Position numbers and translations under genes: made by a program. The notes below the pieces were generated by a model. The model was given only the letters and a program-made list of their open reading frames with translations. It was not told the origin of the DNA and ran no database searches. A DNA stretch of 64,000 nt, from positions 8,272,284 through 8,336,283 of the forward strand of contig JASKMD010000014.1 in assembly GCA_030144725.1 (NCBI GenBank), read 5' to 3'. Every line of letters begins with the position of its first letter. Within the stretch, counting starts at the first letter, position 1. Of the stretch, positions 18,249 through 30,224 are shown one piece after another. Source of the stretch: Haematococcus lacustris (lineage: Eukaryota > Chlorophyta > Chlorophyceae > Chlamydomonadales > Haematococcaceae).

Positions 18249-21200
18249 TCAACAGGGTGACCTCTGCTCACGCTCCCCACTTTCACCCGCTCTTGCCTCA
18301 CTCCCTACTGGCGCAAACGTTCCAGCCTGTACTGCCGAGCTGCAGGGCCAGCATTCCCCTGAGCTGCTCTTGCACCTGCTGCCAGGCAATGCAGGGGTTG
18401 GCGAAGACTGAGCCTGAGCCTGAGCCTGAGGCCATTCCAAGTCCTGTGCCTGCGCCGCTGCCGCCTCCTGCAACCCTGTTGCCTGCTCACCCTGCATGCT
18501 GCAACCCCATGTTGGCTGATGAGGCGGCTCTGGGGTTGCCTGGTTAGGTGGCCCTGGTGTCACCTGCCCCTCACTTTGCCCACATCCAGCCATCACTGTG
18601 CCAGAGGCCCCCGCAGCCTGCTCCTGCCCTAGCCCTTGCCCACCTCCTGCATTACCAACACCAGAGAGGCCTGCAGCCTGGCCCTGCCCGTGCCACTGCC
18701 CCTGCCAGCCTGGCTGGGGTCCTAGCCTCAGTGGTGTGGGCCCCATCACCAGCGTCACCATGGGCAGCTGCTGCCTACACCCACCCTGCTCCTCACCCCC
18801 TGCCTCACACCTCTGTGCGTCACACTTTGCTACAGGCTCCAGGTGTGACCAGCATGCCCCATGGTCAGCCACCAGGGGAGTCAGCTCTGTGGCCAGGCCT
18901 GCTGGGCTAGGGCTCAGGTCATCAGTGCCTGCCTCCACCTCCCCCCTGCCTCCAGGCTGCAGCCTTGCAGATGAGGAGGGAGGGGGTGAGGGGGCAGCTG
19001 CCCCTGGCTTGCCACCAGGGGTGTGGGGCGCTTGCCTGAGGTTCACCAGCAGCACCCCAGCCGCCACCAGGACTGAGCCCAGCGCACCCAGCGCGCTGAT
19101 ACTCTCGCCCAGCAGCACCACCCCAAAGAAGTAGGAGTACACAACCTGCAAGTCAGCCGATGGTGGGTTTGTGTTGACGTCAGCAGCCAGGCGTGGCTGG
19201 TGTGCTGCTGGGCACCAGGGGTGCAGGATGCGGAGTTGATGTGGATGATAGGAGCAGAGGGCCATGTGTCACGTGCCTTCTGCACACATGGGCTGTGGAC
19301 ATGCAGGCATGAGGACAGGCAGGCTGGAAGGGCAAGGCGGGGGGATGGGTGGGCAGGAGGAGGGGTGGGCGGGTAATCAGAAGGAGGCTGCTGCAGGTCT
19401 GCTGAGCTGGGGTGCAGCCTCGCCACCATCATCATCATAACATGGCATGCGCCTGTTGCGCCGCTGCAACACACAGCCTTGTGGACTCGAACCTGGCTGC
19501 AGGGCTGTAGGGGCTGCAAGAGCTGTAGGGGCTGTAGGGGCAGTAGGGGCCAGACCTGAGTGAAGTTGATGGCGCTGGCCTGGGCAGCCGGCAGCAGTTG
19601 AAGGCCACGCCCAATCAGGATTTGGCCCCTGCACCACCACCAGGGCTGGGCAGCGTGAGGCAGGCAGGCAGGCAGGGCCCAGGCGGCAGGCAGCTGGGGG
19701 AGCATGCTTGCAGGGTTAAGACGCCTCAACCCAGCCCAGCACACCCCATGCCCCAAAATGACTCGTCCCCACCTAATCAGTGCATGCAGAGTGAACAGTG
19801 CAGGTTCCATGTCACGGCTCAGCTTGAGAACCAGTGCCAGTTCCAGCAGTGCTAAAGCGCATGGGCTGGAGCTGGTCAGTCTGCCCACAGCAGCCATGCA
19901 GTCGATAGCTTCTGCTGCCCAGCTTCGCTTGCCCTCACGCCCCTGACACAACCCACGGCGCCTCCATGCCCTGCTGCTGCCTGCCATGATGCTGCCTGCC
20001 CTGCTGCTGCCTGACCAGCTGCCCCACTTCTTCCTGCCCGCCCTGCCCTGCCCTTCTGCCGCCTGGCACTGACCAGAAGCTGGTGATGGCCACACCCAGC
20101 AGCAGCAGCCAGTCCAGTAGGCTTGGCCATACCGCCCGCTGCGGCCAGCCCACTGCCAGGGGGACGGCAGAGGTGCTGAAGGCGCAGGTGTGGAAGTACA
20201 CACTCTGCGCACAACCAACAGCAGCGGCAGCAGCAGTAGCGGCAGCATCAGCATCAGCATCAGTGGGAGCGGCAGCAGCAGCAAGAGCGGCAGCAGCAGC
20301 TGGAGAATAGTGTTATTATTAGATTTTGTTGTAATTATTATCATACATACAATACATAAAAATTTACATGAAATACATTCTGGAGGAATGGCTGAGCAAG
20401 ACACAGCATGGCTCCAACACGCAGGCATGCCCTAGCCATGGGCCCCCAGCAGCAGAGAGGTGAGTCCCAGGTCTAGCCCAGCCCACCCACCATGACCAGC
20501 GCCGGCTCCGCCTTGCCCAGCTTGCGTATGCAGATGAAGGCGCCAGCGGCACACAGGGCGGACACCAGGCCAAACACCGTGCCACGCACCCTCTGGCTGT
20601 CCCACGCCTGAAGCAAAGGCATAGTGGCGATGCAAAGTGTCCTTCAGTACCCAGAGCGTGTGTAGGCAGGGCGGGGCGGGCGCCCTCCACTGCACCCACC
20701 CTCATCACCATCCCAGGACCAGCCACCACCTCCCTACCCTCACCAGCAGCCCAGTAGACCCTCCCATCAGCAGCAGCAGCGCCCTGTACCCCTTCCCGTC
20801 CCCTCCCGCCCTCCCACTCCCCAACGAATGCAATCGTCAGACGGCATAGTGCATACACCCTCATCACCAAGTCGAGGCCCATATGACCCACCTGTGCCCC
20901 AGCTTGCATGAGGAAGGGCGGCTGGGACAGCAGCACCAGGCCCCCTAGGCTGATGACCACGCCCGCCGCCCCCTTCCAGCCCAATGGCTCCCCCATCACC
21001 ATCCTGGCCGCCACTGCCGTCACCGCTGGGTTCAGGAAGAACAGGGTCACTGCATCCGCCAGGGGCAGGCAGCTGATGCTGAGGTAGTAGGTGGTCATGG
21101 CCTGCAGGTGGGGGGCAGCAACATAGCATGGCATGGCTTGCATGCATGATAGATGCCATGCGCCTGCCAGCACAAATGTGACAAGGTGCTTGCATGGGGG

Positions 21201-22704
21201 TTTTACATTGGGGAAATCTGTGAGCTGGCCATGCGAGATGGGCATCAATGGCAACGCTGGCAGTAGGGGCAGGGTGAGGGGGAGGGGGGGGGAGAGGCAG
21301 GTTGACTTACAGCGGCGCCGAAGACCCCTCTCAGCAACAGCATCTTCAGGTTGCGCAAGTGGCCAAAAAAGGGGCTGATGCCGGTGTGCTTAGCTCCTAC
21401 CTGGATGGGGCCAGGGCCAGGGTCAGGGCCAGGGTCAGGGCCAGGGCCAGGGCCAGGGTCAGGGTCAGGAAAGGTGGAGTGAAGACAGGGATGCCCAAAC
21501 ATGGCAAAGCCCTGATGACAGTTGGCAGCAGCACGTGCGCTCGCAAAGAGTCTGCATTGGTTTTATTCTACTCATCACACTAGGGTGACCAGCTAGTGAG
21601 GTGTGCTGAGGCCATGGAGGCCTGGGGCCTGAAGGCGTGCACGCGGGGCAGCAGGCAACGCAGCGGGGGCAGCCCAAGGCTCTGATATCGCGGATTTGCG
21701 TTAGGGTCTAGGCGGATAGGCTTTAGGCCCTGGTTCTGACCCTAGCTGCTGGGGGCAGCACATGGACCTGAGACCACATGCAGCGGGCTGAGGCCTAAGG
21801 CCTGCTCTGGAGCAAGGCCAGCAGCGGGGGCAGCCCAAGGGTTTGATGATGTGGGTTAGGGCTAGGTTTAGGGTCAGGGTCAGGCCCTAACCCTGACCCT
21901 GACCCTGACCCAAGGCTCCTGAGCACCTGGGCCTGAGGCCTGGAGCCTGGCAGTGAGCAGGGAGGCCTGGCCAGGGCCACAGGGGGGCGGTAGGGCAGGG
22001 ATCGACCCACATAGCAGGCCAGGAAGGACAGTGAGGAGCGGAAGGCCACGATCTGGAAGGTGGGCACTGTGTTGTGGGTGAGCTTGACCTGCAGCAAGGG
22101 GGCGGGCAGGTAGGCTGCTGCGTCAGGCTCTTCTTGAGGGGAGGGTGGCACTTCTGGAGCAGAGTGCAGTGGGCCAGCACATAGCTCTTGGTCCTGCCTC
22201 AGCCAGGCCTGACCCTCCTGAGCCTCTGCCCCTTTTCGATGATGGTGGGTTTACACCATTGTGACCTTCAGCATGGTACGGCTGCTTGGCCTTGCTCATC
22301 AACCACCACGGCGTGAAAAGAAGCGACGGGCCCCCCTGCGTCTGTCTCCCTGCCTCACCCACTTCCCTGCTGTGTCTGTCCCTGCCTACAGAGCTTTGGC
22401 CTCCCAGATTCCTAGCCAGGTGGCATACCCGGTGACAGCTGCAGATCACAAGCAAGACTGACGTCCTGCTGCCCCCCCTGTTGCCCTCCCTGCTGACCCC
22501 CTGCTGCCCCCCCTGCTAACCCTTTGCTGCCCTCCCTGCTGACCCCCTGCTGCCCCCCCTGCTAACCCTAACCCTAACCCTAACCCTAACCCCTGCCGCT
22601 CTCCTCCCCTCCACAGACAGCCAGGTCCACTCACAAAGAGGGTGGACAGGCTGAACACAAAGGCGGCCAAGGACATGCACAAGTTGCCGCTGGCCCACAA
22701 AATG
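18249..22704 (-). CDS. EamA/DMT-family transporter (SLC35G-like)
   Basis: Eight exons join in phase: 22704-22635, 22088-22011, 21400-21311, 21101-20892, 20607-20491, 20204-20074, 19628-19556 and 19145-18249. They encode successive membrane segments typical of the drug/metabolite transporter fold: WASGNLCMSLAAFVFSL, PTFQIVAFRSSLSFLACY, LLLRGVFGAA, LADAVTLFFLNPAVTAVAA, MGEPLGWKGAAGVVISLGG, GTVFGLVSALCAAGAFI, LLDWLLLLGVAITSFWGQIL, and YFFGVVLLGESISALGALGS. This is two EamA repeats and about ten helices. A carboxy tail of about 260 Gln/Gly/Pro-rich residues is unusual. The initiator exon lies upstream of 22704; a candidate is at 23367-23524. Substrate is unknown; relatives move small metabolites across plasma or organelle membranes. 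Confidence 0.88.
21414..21475. repeat. AGGGCC/AGGGTC microsatellite in intron
   Basis: Irregular array of GGGCCA and GGGTCA units in the intron between transporter exons 2 and 3. A related GACCCT/GGGTCA patch lies at 21875-21912. Confidence 0.75.
22562..22592. repeat. Interstitial telomere-like CCCTAA repeat
   Basis: Five CCCTAA units (TTAGGG on the minus strand) lie in the first visible intron of the transporter gene. Chlamydomonas telomeres use TTTTAGGG, so the human-type unit is worth noting. Confidence 0.85.
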
Positions 22705-23366
22705 CTGCAGCCAAGGTCAGGACCAGGGCTGACCAGGGTAACATTCCAGAAGACGTCATGGACAGTTCCAGGATGTTTTGAGAGGAGGTGAAGGTGCTAG
22801 GAACATGGACCCAGAGCATGGCATGCTGTGAAGCATGTCGAATCCTACAAGTGCTCACATGCAAGCCCCCAAGCAAGCCCATGCAAACGGGGTCCATGCT
22901 TGTTGCTGTGTCTGACAGCACCTTTTCCCACCTGGCCATGGCGGCGACATGGTGCAGCACGCATTGAATACCACGCCTTAATCGCTGCGATGTGAATTTG
23001 CTTTGCTGCTCCTCGCTTTTCTGGTGTCCAGCATGACACAACTTTGCAGCGCTGCTGTCACATCGTTGTTGATGGCTGCCATTCTCCACCGTGAGAAGGC
23101 AGACTTCCTCAAGGTGCAAGGAGTTGTGGCTGCTGTACTCAACAGCTGCTGGCTGGGAAGCAGAGGTAGAGGTCATAGGACCCTTGACGAGCTCAGGAAC
23201 AGAGAGACACACTGCCCTGACGGGCTCTGGCACAAAGACTTACGCCGCCTTGTGGTGAGTAGGGCCTATGTTGAGGAAGGAAGGAAGACAAAAAAATGCT
23301 CGCTCCGTCCTAGGATGCTGCAGGCGCGTTGGGCGCGCAGCACTACTTTGAAATGCGGGCTCTTAC

Positions 23367-23524
23367 CGCATGGTCAGTTGGGCTTGCACGCAGTTGGCAG
23401 TTGGGCTTCGATCAAGAACCGCACTTGTCTCTTCGTGCAGGAGCTTCTTTGCCTCCTGCCGTTCCTGCTCGTCTGGCGTGCTACTCCCATGCACCCATCC
23501 TGACATCGTGACTACCGGCCTCAT
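23367..23524 (-). CDS. Possible 5' exon, unassigned
   Basis: ATG at 23524 opens 52 codons (MRPVVTMSGWVHGSSTPDEQ, then a charged stretch ending LTMR) and stops at a CG|GTAAGA donor. It could be the first exon of the EamA transporter or of a separate gene; I could not find the connecting exon. No domain is recognised. Confidence 0.3.
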
Positions 23525-25731
23525 TGCTACAGTCACGAGATCAACGTTTATGGTTAAGGTAAGGACCGCACTGTGTAAAGCCTGGAGTGCCCGACATAGC
23601 CCGACACAACAACTGGGTCAGTGCAGAATGGGACAGAGTGATAGCAGTGCTCTAATCCAATAAGCCAGGCCAGAAATCCCTACTGCCCCAGCTGACCAGG
23701 CATGCTGCCTGATACCTTTCTCATCAGCCCAGTGTCTGCTGCCTCAAGTTCAGTGTCAGGCCGCAAACCTGCAGGTCGCTGCCAAATGTGTACTGCTCCC
23801 TGGCCTTCCTCGCCTCTCCATCTTGCCCATGGCCCCCCACTTTCTGCCCGTGCCCCTGCCCTTGCCACTAGGGCGTCTTCTTCACGATAACTCTTGATGC
23901 GTGGGGCAACACGTGTTTGCATGGAGCAAGCTTACCACGTACGCTGCGTGGGCATCTTGTATCTACACGATTGCCTGACCCCTGTGATAGGGCCACAGCC
24001 AAGAATGAGCATGGCAAACATGCACTGATTCAAGCTGAGAATGTGGGGCGGGGCGGGCCGGGGCGGGGATGGGGTTTAAAGATTGAGAGGAGGTGGTGGC
24101 TATGCAATCCATGCGCAGTTTGATGGCTGCACATACAAGAAGCATGGCAAGGTGCTTGTCATCAGAGTGGCAGCTGGTATGCCCGAAGATGCAGCTGCAG
24201 GGCCAGCAACTGATGTAGCAACAGGAACAGTGAGGGATGCAAATGCAGGGGTGAAGTATCGCTCCAGCCTTGTGTGTTTCCGGGCGTGTGTGGAGTGGCG
24301 TTGTTACACCGGTTTGGCATGCCATGTGAGTCGATTTCACTGCGGCGAATGTCCCTCACTGTGTGCAGGGGCTACTGGGCCACGTCGGTCGGTCGCGGCG
24401 AGGCCCACATGAGCAAAACACGCATGAATTTGAATGTTGATTTGAGCCGCCAGTGCGCTCAGCACAATGCACGTAAATTTGATGAAACACGCTTTACCCC
24501 GGAGCCTACAGAGTACTCTATCCGGGGATGTGCGTAGCATGAATAGAAACCACGTGGTTGAGACGCGGCGTCGTTTTGGTCACCAAGGGTTGGTTTTCTG
24601 CTAGTTGGGGACACCTGATTGCAGCGGAGCGAAACTGGTCGTCATGGGCCTTCAGTGTTGGACGGGCTCAGCTTGGCATTGCGTCGGCAAAGAAGATGGT
24701 GTACATCAAGGCCAACATCCCCACATCAGGATCTCCAGAGCTAAACCTACACCGACGTGACCGACCTATGTGGTGACCACGGCCTCACGACCGACGCTGC
24801 ACCAGGGTCATTACAGGGCGTGACGGTGGGGCCCACAATGCGTGACGGTGGGGCGCACATTGCTGAACACTCCTCAACCCAACCTCCTGCGCGACCGACA
24901 CGAGCTGTCCGAACTTTCCCACCCTCGACTAGTGCGCGACGGCCTCCCCGCCCCACCACTGCCTTTCCTGGACCCTCCCCGTGCCCCCCGCACACCCCGC
25001 AGCCGTCCGAAACCTCCCGCATGGGTTCCAAAATGACCTTTGGCATGACCCTTGCAGCTGGCAAAGTTGCGGTAACATGTTTTCTCTGTTACACAGAGGA
25101 CGATCTTTGTTCTTTCTACACGGAGGACTCTCTCTTGACAGACACGAAAGATAGCGAAACCCTTTTGCATTCGGCGCGTATTGAACCGTGTACCCCTCAA
25201 TCACCATTCGCCGGGGCGCGCCGCAAAATGACAAAAAATCTCGCATGACTGATTCAAAGCTCATAGCGCATCACTGATTAGATGCATGACTGAAAAGATC
25301 TGCAGTCGCATTCATATTGCAACGTCGCCTCATTACCTACAGAATATGTCTCTGCTTCGCGCCTCAAAGAGTAGGCAATCATCAGCAACAACACTAGCAC
25401 CAACAATAGAATGGTGCGTTGCTGTCTCAACTAATGTCTAGTAAGCATAAACCGCCAGCATGTAGACATGTCAGTATCCTAACACACCACTACCTCCTTG
25501 CCTACCTCACCCATATAGCCTTCACTCCATCATTCCCTAACACGCTTTAATTGCCAAGGTGGGGTTGTCAAAGATATCGATCAAATACCTTCGTGGGACA
25601 TTACGTGCTAATGTGCCATTTACATCATCTTGGGATCTAGAGGGGGCCGAGGACATCTTACCTTGACATGAGCAGTGCTTGACACTTGCATGATCACAAT
25701 TAAGGTGATGGTGGTGGTCATGATGACGTCA
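23525..25731. other. No confident gene; contains dispersed repeat B
   Basis: Open frames at 23680-23922 and 24757-25248 look partly protein-like but match no family I know. From about 25250 the base composition becomes distinctly AT-richer, consistent with intergenic DNA. The repeat at 24277-24620 is the only structured element seen. Confidence 0.35.
24277..24620. repeat. Dispersed repeat, copy B
   Basis: Homologous to 10349-10712 in the same orientation, with many substitutions and indels, so the two copies are old relative to the inverted duplication. Confidence 0.75.
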
Positions 25732-27353
25732 TCATAATATGCTGATTGCCGGGACCCCACACTGCAAGCAAGCGACCATAAGTAGTAATGGCTTTAAAAG
25801 TGTGCACTCAATGAAGAAAAGCTTAGGATGGGAAAGGGTGAAGCATACTTGCCTTACCTTGCTGCTCCTGCCTTGCCAACCCTACGCTAGCTTTAAGGCA
25901 TGAACAGGACTGTGTTCTGGATGGGCATCACTCACAGATGTTGCTCACATGCTAGTAAGCACTCACAGATGATAGGCCATAGCCTTCCACCACCACCAGG
26001 TAGTCGACCCCGGCACTGGCATTGAAGGTGACACGAGACAAACCTTGACCACACTCACTTCCTTGATCGTTGAACAACGCATTGCTCTGCAACCAAGCAT
26101 AGTATAAGAGCAGCAAGATGGGAGCGCAATGGCTGAGCTAGTTCGTGTAGTTGTTATGTTGTATCTACGGTGTGGTGTCCGTGCCAGCACACCTTTGCTG
26201 CTAAGTTTAGCAACTGAGCACATACAACAGCTTGCCACCAAGGCACTCACAGGGCATGAGGTGCATGCGCCATCTTGCTCCGGGAATACAAAGAGGACGG
26301 TATCCCAAGCATCAACACCAGCCACACATGTGTCAATCGTGATGTTGCGGGTGGCATTCAAGGCTGGCAGTCGGTAGGTGTAGTCCCCTGATGATAGACA
26401 GGGGGAGCTGTCAGTGGTGTTGCAGGTGGAGGCGGTGGGAACCCATGACGAACTTCCTAGGTCCAGGCTAATGTTGTGGGGGTTGCTGCAAGAGCCTGCG
26501 CGTCAGCAACAACACTGTTTGGTCTAAGTGAACCTGCAGCTTGGCAGTTTTGCACGGAGTGTTCCAAGCTGTGCACGACGTCCATACTACATTTAGGTGT
26601 ATGCAAGATTCAGGTTCATGTGATATCCCACGACTCCGGGGTGCACAGGCCAATACAACACCAATCCTAGCTGCATTCTAGCCGCGATGACCCAACCAAC
26701 TGATAGCTCCGTGTTTTCCACAAGCAATAACACTATTCCAATCGAAGTGGACATGCAATCAGTTGTCTTGCCAGTGTGTACCAAGTTGTGCACAACATCA
26801 ATAAGATACACAAGTGTGAGTCAGACAGTCACAGCATGTACGCGTTCAGCGCAACGTGCCGTTGGGAGGCACAACATGCATGGCACATGAGTAACACTGA
26901 TCTTACCTATAGAGGTGATGTTGGGTGGAGCTTGCACCAGAGTTGATGTCACATTGATGGCCGGCACCCCACACTGCAAGCAAGCAGCCATATGGCACAA
27001 GAGCTTGTCCCACACGGGTGAGGAGCTTGTGTGATAACTATGGGGAAGCAAGGCTGAGGCATCCCTGCCCTGCCCTGCCCTGCCCTGCCCTGCCCTGCCC
27101 TGCCCTGCCCTGCCCTGCCCTGCCCTGCCCTGCTGCACCTGCCTTGCCAACCCTGCGCTAGCGCTATGCCTTCACATGGACTGAGCACTGTATGAGCAAC
27201 CCTCACATACGTTGCTGTGATGTTAGAGGGCACTCACAGATGTGTAGTAGCCCTCCACCACCACCAGGTAGTCGACCCCGGCACTGGCAATGAAGTTGAC
27301 ACTGGAGCGATCTTGACCACACTCACTTCCTTGGTCGTCGTACCACGCACCGC
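25732..27353 (-). CDS. Secreted protein of tandem beta-sandwich repeats, 3' part
   Basis: Exons on the minus strand: gap-27238, 26973-26907, 26495-26251, 26086-25967 and 25761-25732 (stop). One full unit reads CGVPAINVTSTLVQ, TSIGSCSNPHNISLDLGSSS, TIDTCVAGVDAWDTVLFVFP, then NDQGSECGQGLSRVTFNASA and GVDYLVVVEGY. The exon at the gap edge repeats the same ending (DDQGSECGQ.. ASAGVDYLVVVEGYYTS), and the last exon restarts a unit (CGVPAISIL) before stopping, so whole exon sets were tandemly duplicated. Paired cysteines, many N-glycosylation sites and the D-T-V-L / C-x-x-N-D-D / Y-x-V-x-V-E-G-Y pattern resemble extracellular PPC-like jelly-roll domains. It is probably a cell-wall or secreted glycoprotein; function unknown. 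The 5' end lies in the gap. Confidence 0.7.
27065..27132. repeat. (TGCCC)n microsatellite
   Basis: About 13 perfect TGCCC units inside the intron 26974-27237 of the tandem-repeat protein gene. Confidence 0.95.
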
Positions 27354-27853
27354 NNNNNNNNNNNNNNNNNNNNNNNNNNNNNNNNNNNNNNNNNNNNNNN
27401 NNNNNNNNNNNNNNNNNNNNNNNNNNNNNNNNNNNNNNNNNNNNNNNNNNNNNNNNNNNNNNNNNNNNNNNNNNNNNNNNNNNNNNNNNNNNNNNNNNNN
27501 NNNNNNNNNNNNNNNNNNNNNNNNNNNNNNNNNNNNNNNNNNNNNNNNNNNNNNNNNNNNNNNNNNNNNNNNNNNNNNNNNNNNNNNNNNNNNNNNNNNN
27601 NNNNNNNNNNNNNNNNNNNNNNNNNNNNNNNNNNNNNNNNNNNNNNNNNNNNNNNNNNNNNNNNNNNNNNNNNNNNNNNNNNNNNNNNNNNNNNNNNNNN
27701 NNNNNNNNNNNNNNNNNNNNNNNNNNNNNNNNNNNNNNNNNNNNNNNNNNNNNNNNNNNNNNNNNNNNNNNNNNNNNNNNNNNNNNNNNNNNNNNNNNNN
27801 NNNNNNNNNNNNNNNNNNNNNNNNNNNNNNNNNNNNNNNNNNNNNNNNNNNNN
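27354..27853. other. Assembly gap (500 N)
   Basis: Placeholder-sized gap separating the 5' part of the minus-strand repeat-protein gene from a G-rich stretch (27854-28200) upstream of a plus-strand gene. Confidence 0.99.
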
Positions 27854-28432
27854 TCAGGTGGGGGGGGGAGGGGGGGGGGGAGGGGGTGGAGAGGGGGAGG
27901 AGGAGGGGAGGGAGGGGGGAGGAAAGGGGGGGCAAGGGGGCAAGGAGGTGGGGGTAGGGGCGGGTGCAGAAGGGTCAGTAGGGGCAGTAGGGGCAGTAGG
28001 GGCAGTAATGGCAGTAGGGCAGGCAGGCAAGGCTGGAGGCAGGAGCACCGCTCCCAGGTGGGGGGAGGAGCAGGGAGGAGGGGGGGAGGAAGGGGCGGGG
28101 AGGGGGGGAGGGGGAAAGGGGGGGACGGGGGGGGAGGGGCGGTGCAAGAGTAGTGGGGTGCTCGTCAGGGGGGAGCTAATGATTGGAGGGGGGCAGGGTG
28201 GGGGTGGCTGGGGGCCAGTTGGGGGCGGCTGGGGTGGGGTGGGGTGTTACTCAGCCCCCTCACTCCTTTGCCCAGCCCCCTCACTCTTCTGCCCAGCCCC
28301 CCTCACTCTTTGCCCAGCCCCCCTCACTCTTCTGCCGAGCTCCCCTCACTCCTTTGCCCAGGCCCCTCCACTCCTTTGCCGAGCCCCCCTCACTCCTTCA
28401 CCCCGTCTCTCTCACTCCTTGTTTCCCCCCAG

Positions 28433-30192
28433 GGGAGCAGAGCGTCCCGAGGAGCTGAGTCTGGACCTGGCTGATGCCGTGAGCGCTGCACTGATGGGCC
28501 GCTGCCTGGAGCTGCTGTCCTCCCCGCGCCCCTGCCCCCCACCACCTTCACCCAGCTGGTCGAGGGCCTGGCTGGCCTGGGCCTGCCCCTCAGCCCTCAG
28601 GCCTGCCTCACCGTGGCCGACAGCCTGCTGCGCCAAAACCGCGAAGACGTTGCCCCTTACTCTGTCGCCACCTCCCTCACTCTTTTTGCGAATTCACAGT
28701 ACGAGGTCACACCTGAGTGGCGCCAGGCGGCGCTGCAGGTCATGAGTCGCGGCTTGCCAAAAATCGTGCCGGAGGAGCTGCTGTCCTTTCTGGAAGCTGC
28801 TGGGCAGCTGCCGAGCGTTGGGTCATACCTGGTGCAGGACACACCCTCACTCTTTGGCAGCATGGTTGCGGAGGTGGCCAAGATGGGTGCCACCAAGCAG
28901 TTGACGGCGCAGCAGCTGATCCGCGCAATGGTGGCGCTGGCGGCGCTAAAAGTGAGCCCTGGAGGCGGGAATGTGGGGCTGGTGGCAGAGGGTGGGGTGG
29001 AGGGGGGGTGGAGGGTGGAGGGTGGAGGGTGGGAAGGGGGGTGGAGGGTGGAGGGGAAAGGGGAAAGAGGAGGGTTTGGGGGAAAGGGGGAGAGGAGAAA
29101 GGGGGAGCAGGAGAGGGCAGGGGTCAGGGGGGTGAGGGTTGGGGTAGGGGTGGGCGGTGAGGGTCCCTACCCCACCGCCCTGCCCTTGCCTGATGGCTGC
29201 TGGCTGCAGGCCAGTGAGCCTGAGCACCAGCAGGCCCGTCAGTGCCCTGTGTGAGAGTGCGCTGGCCATGAGGGGCATGATGGTCCCAGCTGACGTCATG
29301 GTCCTGGTGAGCAGCCTGCCCCGACCTGCCAAGCAAGCCACCTCACATTCTCACACCCACACCGCCCCACGCACCCCACCCGTGGCTCCCAACTTGACAC
29401 ACAAGCCAAACCCTGACCTGACCTAGCCAAACCCAGCTTGCCCTGACCCAAAGCAGACACCAAACGCCCTACCCTGGTCCTCCCTGCCACCCCACCCCTC
29501 CTTGCCACCCACCCCTCCTTGCCACCCACCAACACTCCAGCTCAAGGTTGGGTGTAGGCAGCTTTGGCTTGACATAAAAAAAAACCACAATTCAGGTGTC
29601 CACCATGCCGGGGGAAACCTCATGTGGGGTGCATGGGTGACGTGCAGGTTTCATGGAAATGAATGACACACACATGTGTAGCTTGTGTCACACTTGGCTG
29701 TGTCATACTTGGCTGCTGCTTGTGTGTGATGTGTGGTGTGGCGTGCAGCTGCGCTCAGTCAGCGTGTTGTCTATGCGGCCACCTGCCCGCTGGCTCCTTG
29801 GTGTGCTGGGACCCCTGGATGCTGATGCCCTGGGTGGGTGCTCCAGGAGGGCTGCTGCTGCTGCTGCCACCATCCCTGCTGCTGCTGCTGCTGGTGATTG
29901 TCACCCCACCCCCCACCCCACCCCACCCCACCCCACCCAGCACTGTAGCCTATAATCACCACCACCACCACCACCACCACCACCACCACCAGCACCTTGC
30001 TGTCTGTGCTGCGCAGCTGAAGTGGGCCCAGCCGGCATCACCATCCTCCTGGACGCCCTGGACCACTGGAGCCTACCCCCGCCCCCGCCCCTGGCCGCCA
30101 GCCTGGCCATGCAGCTGCCTGAGCTGCTGCGCGTCGCCTGCCGCATGCAAGACCACCTTACACAGCCCCAAGCCGCCACACCCCCTGGCCAG

Positions 30193-30224
<32 letters not shown>

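Noticed and set aside
18598..19134. Plus-strand 178-codon frame
   Set aside because: It is antisense to the long carboxy-terminal tail of the EamA transporter, which is supported by splice phase.
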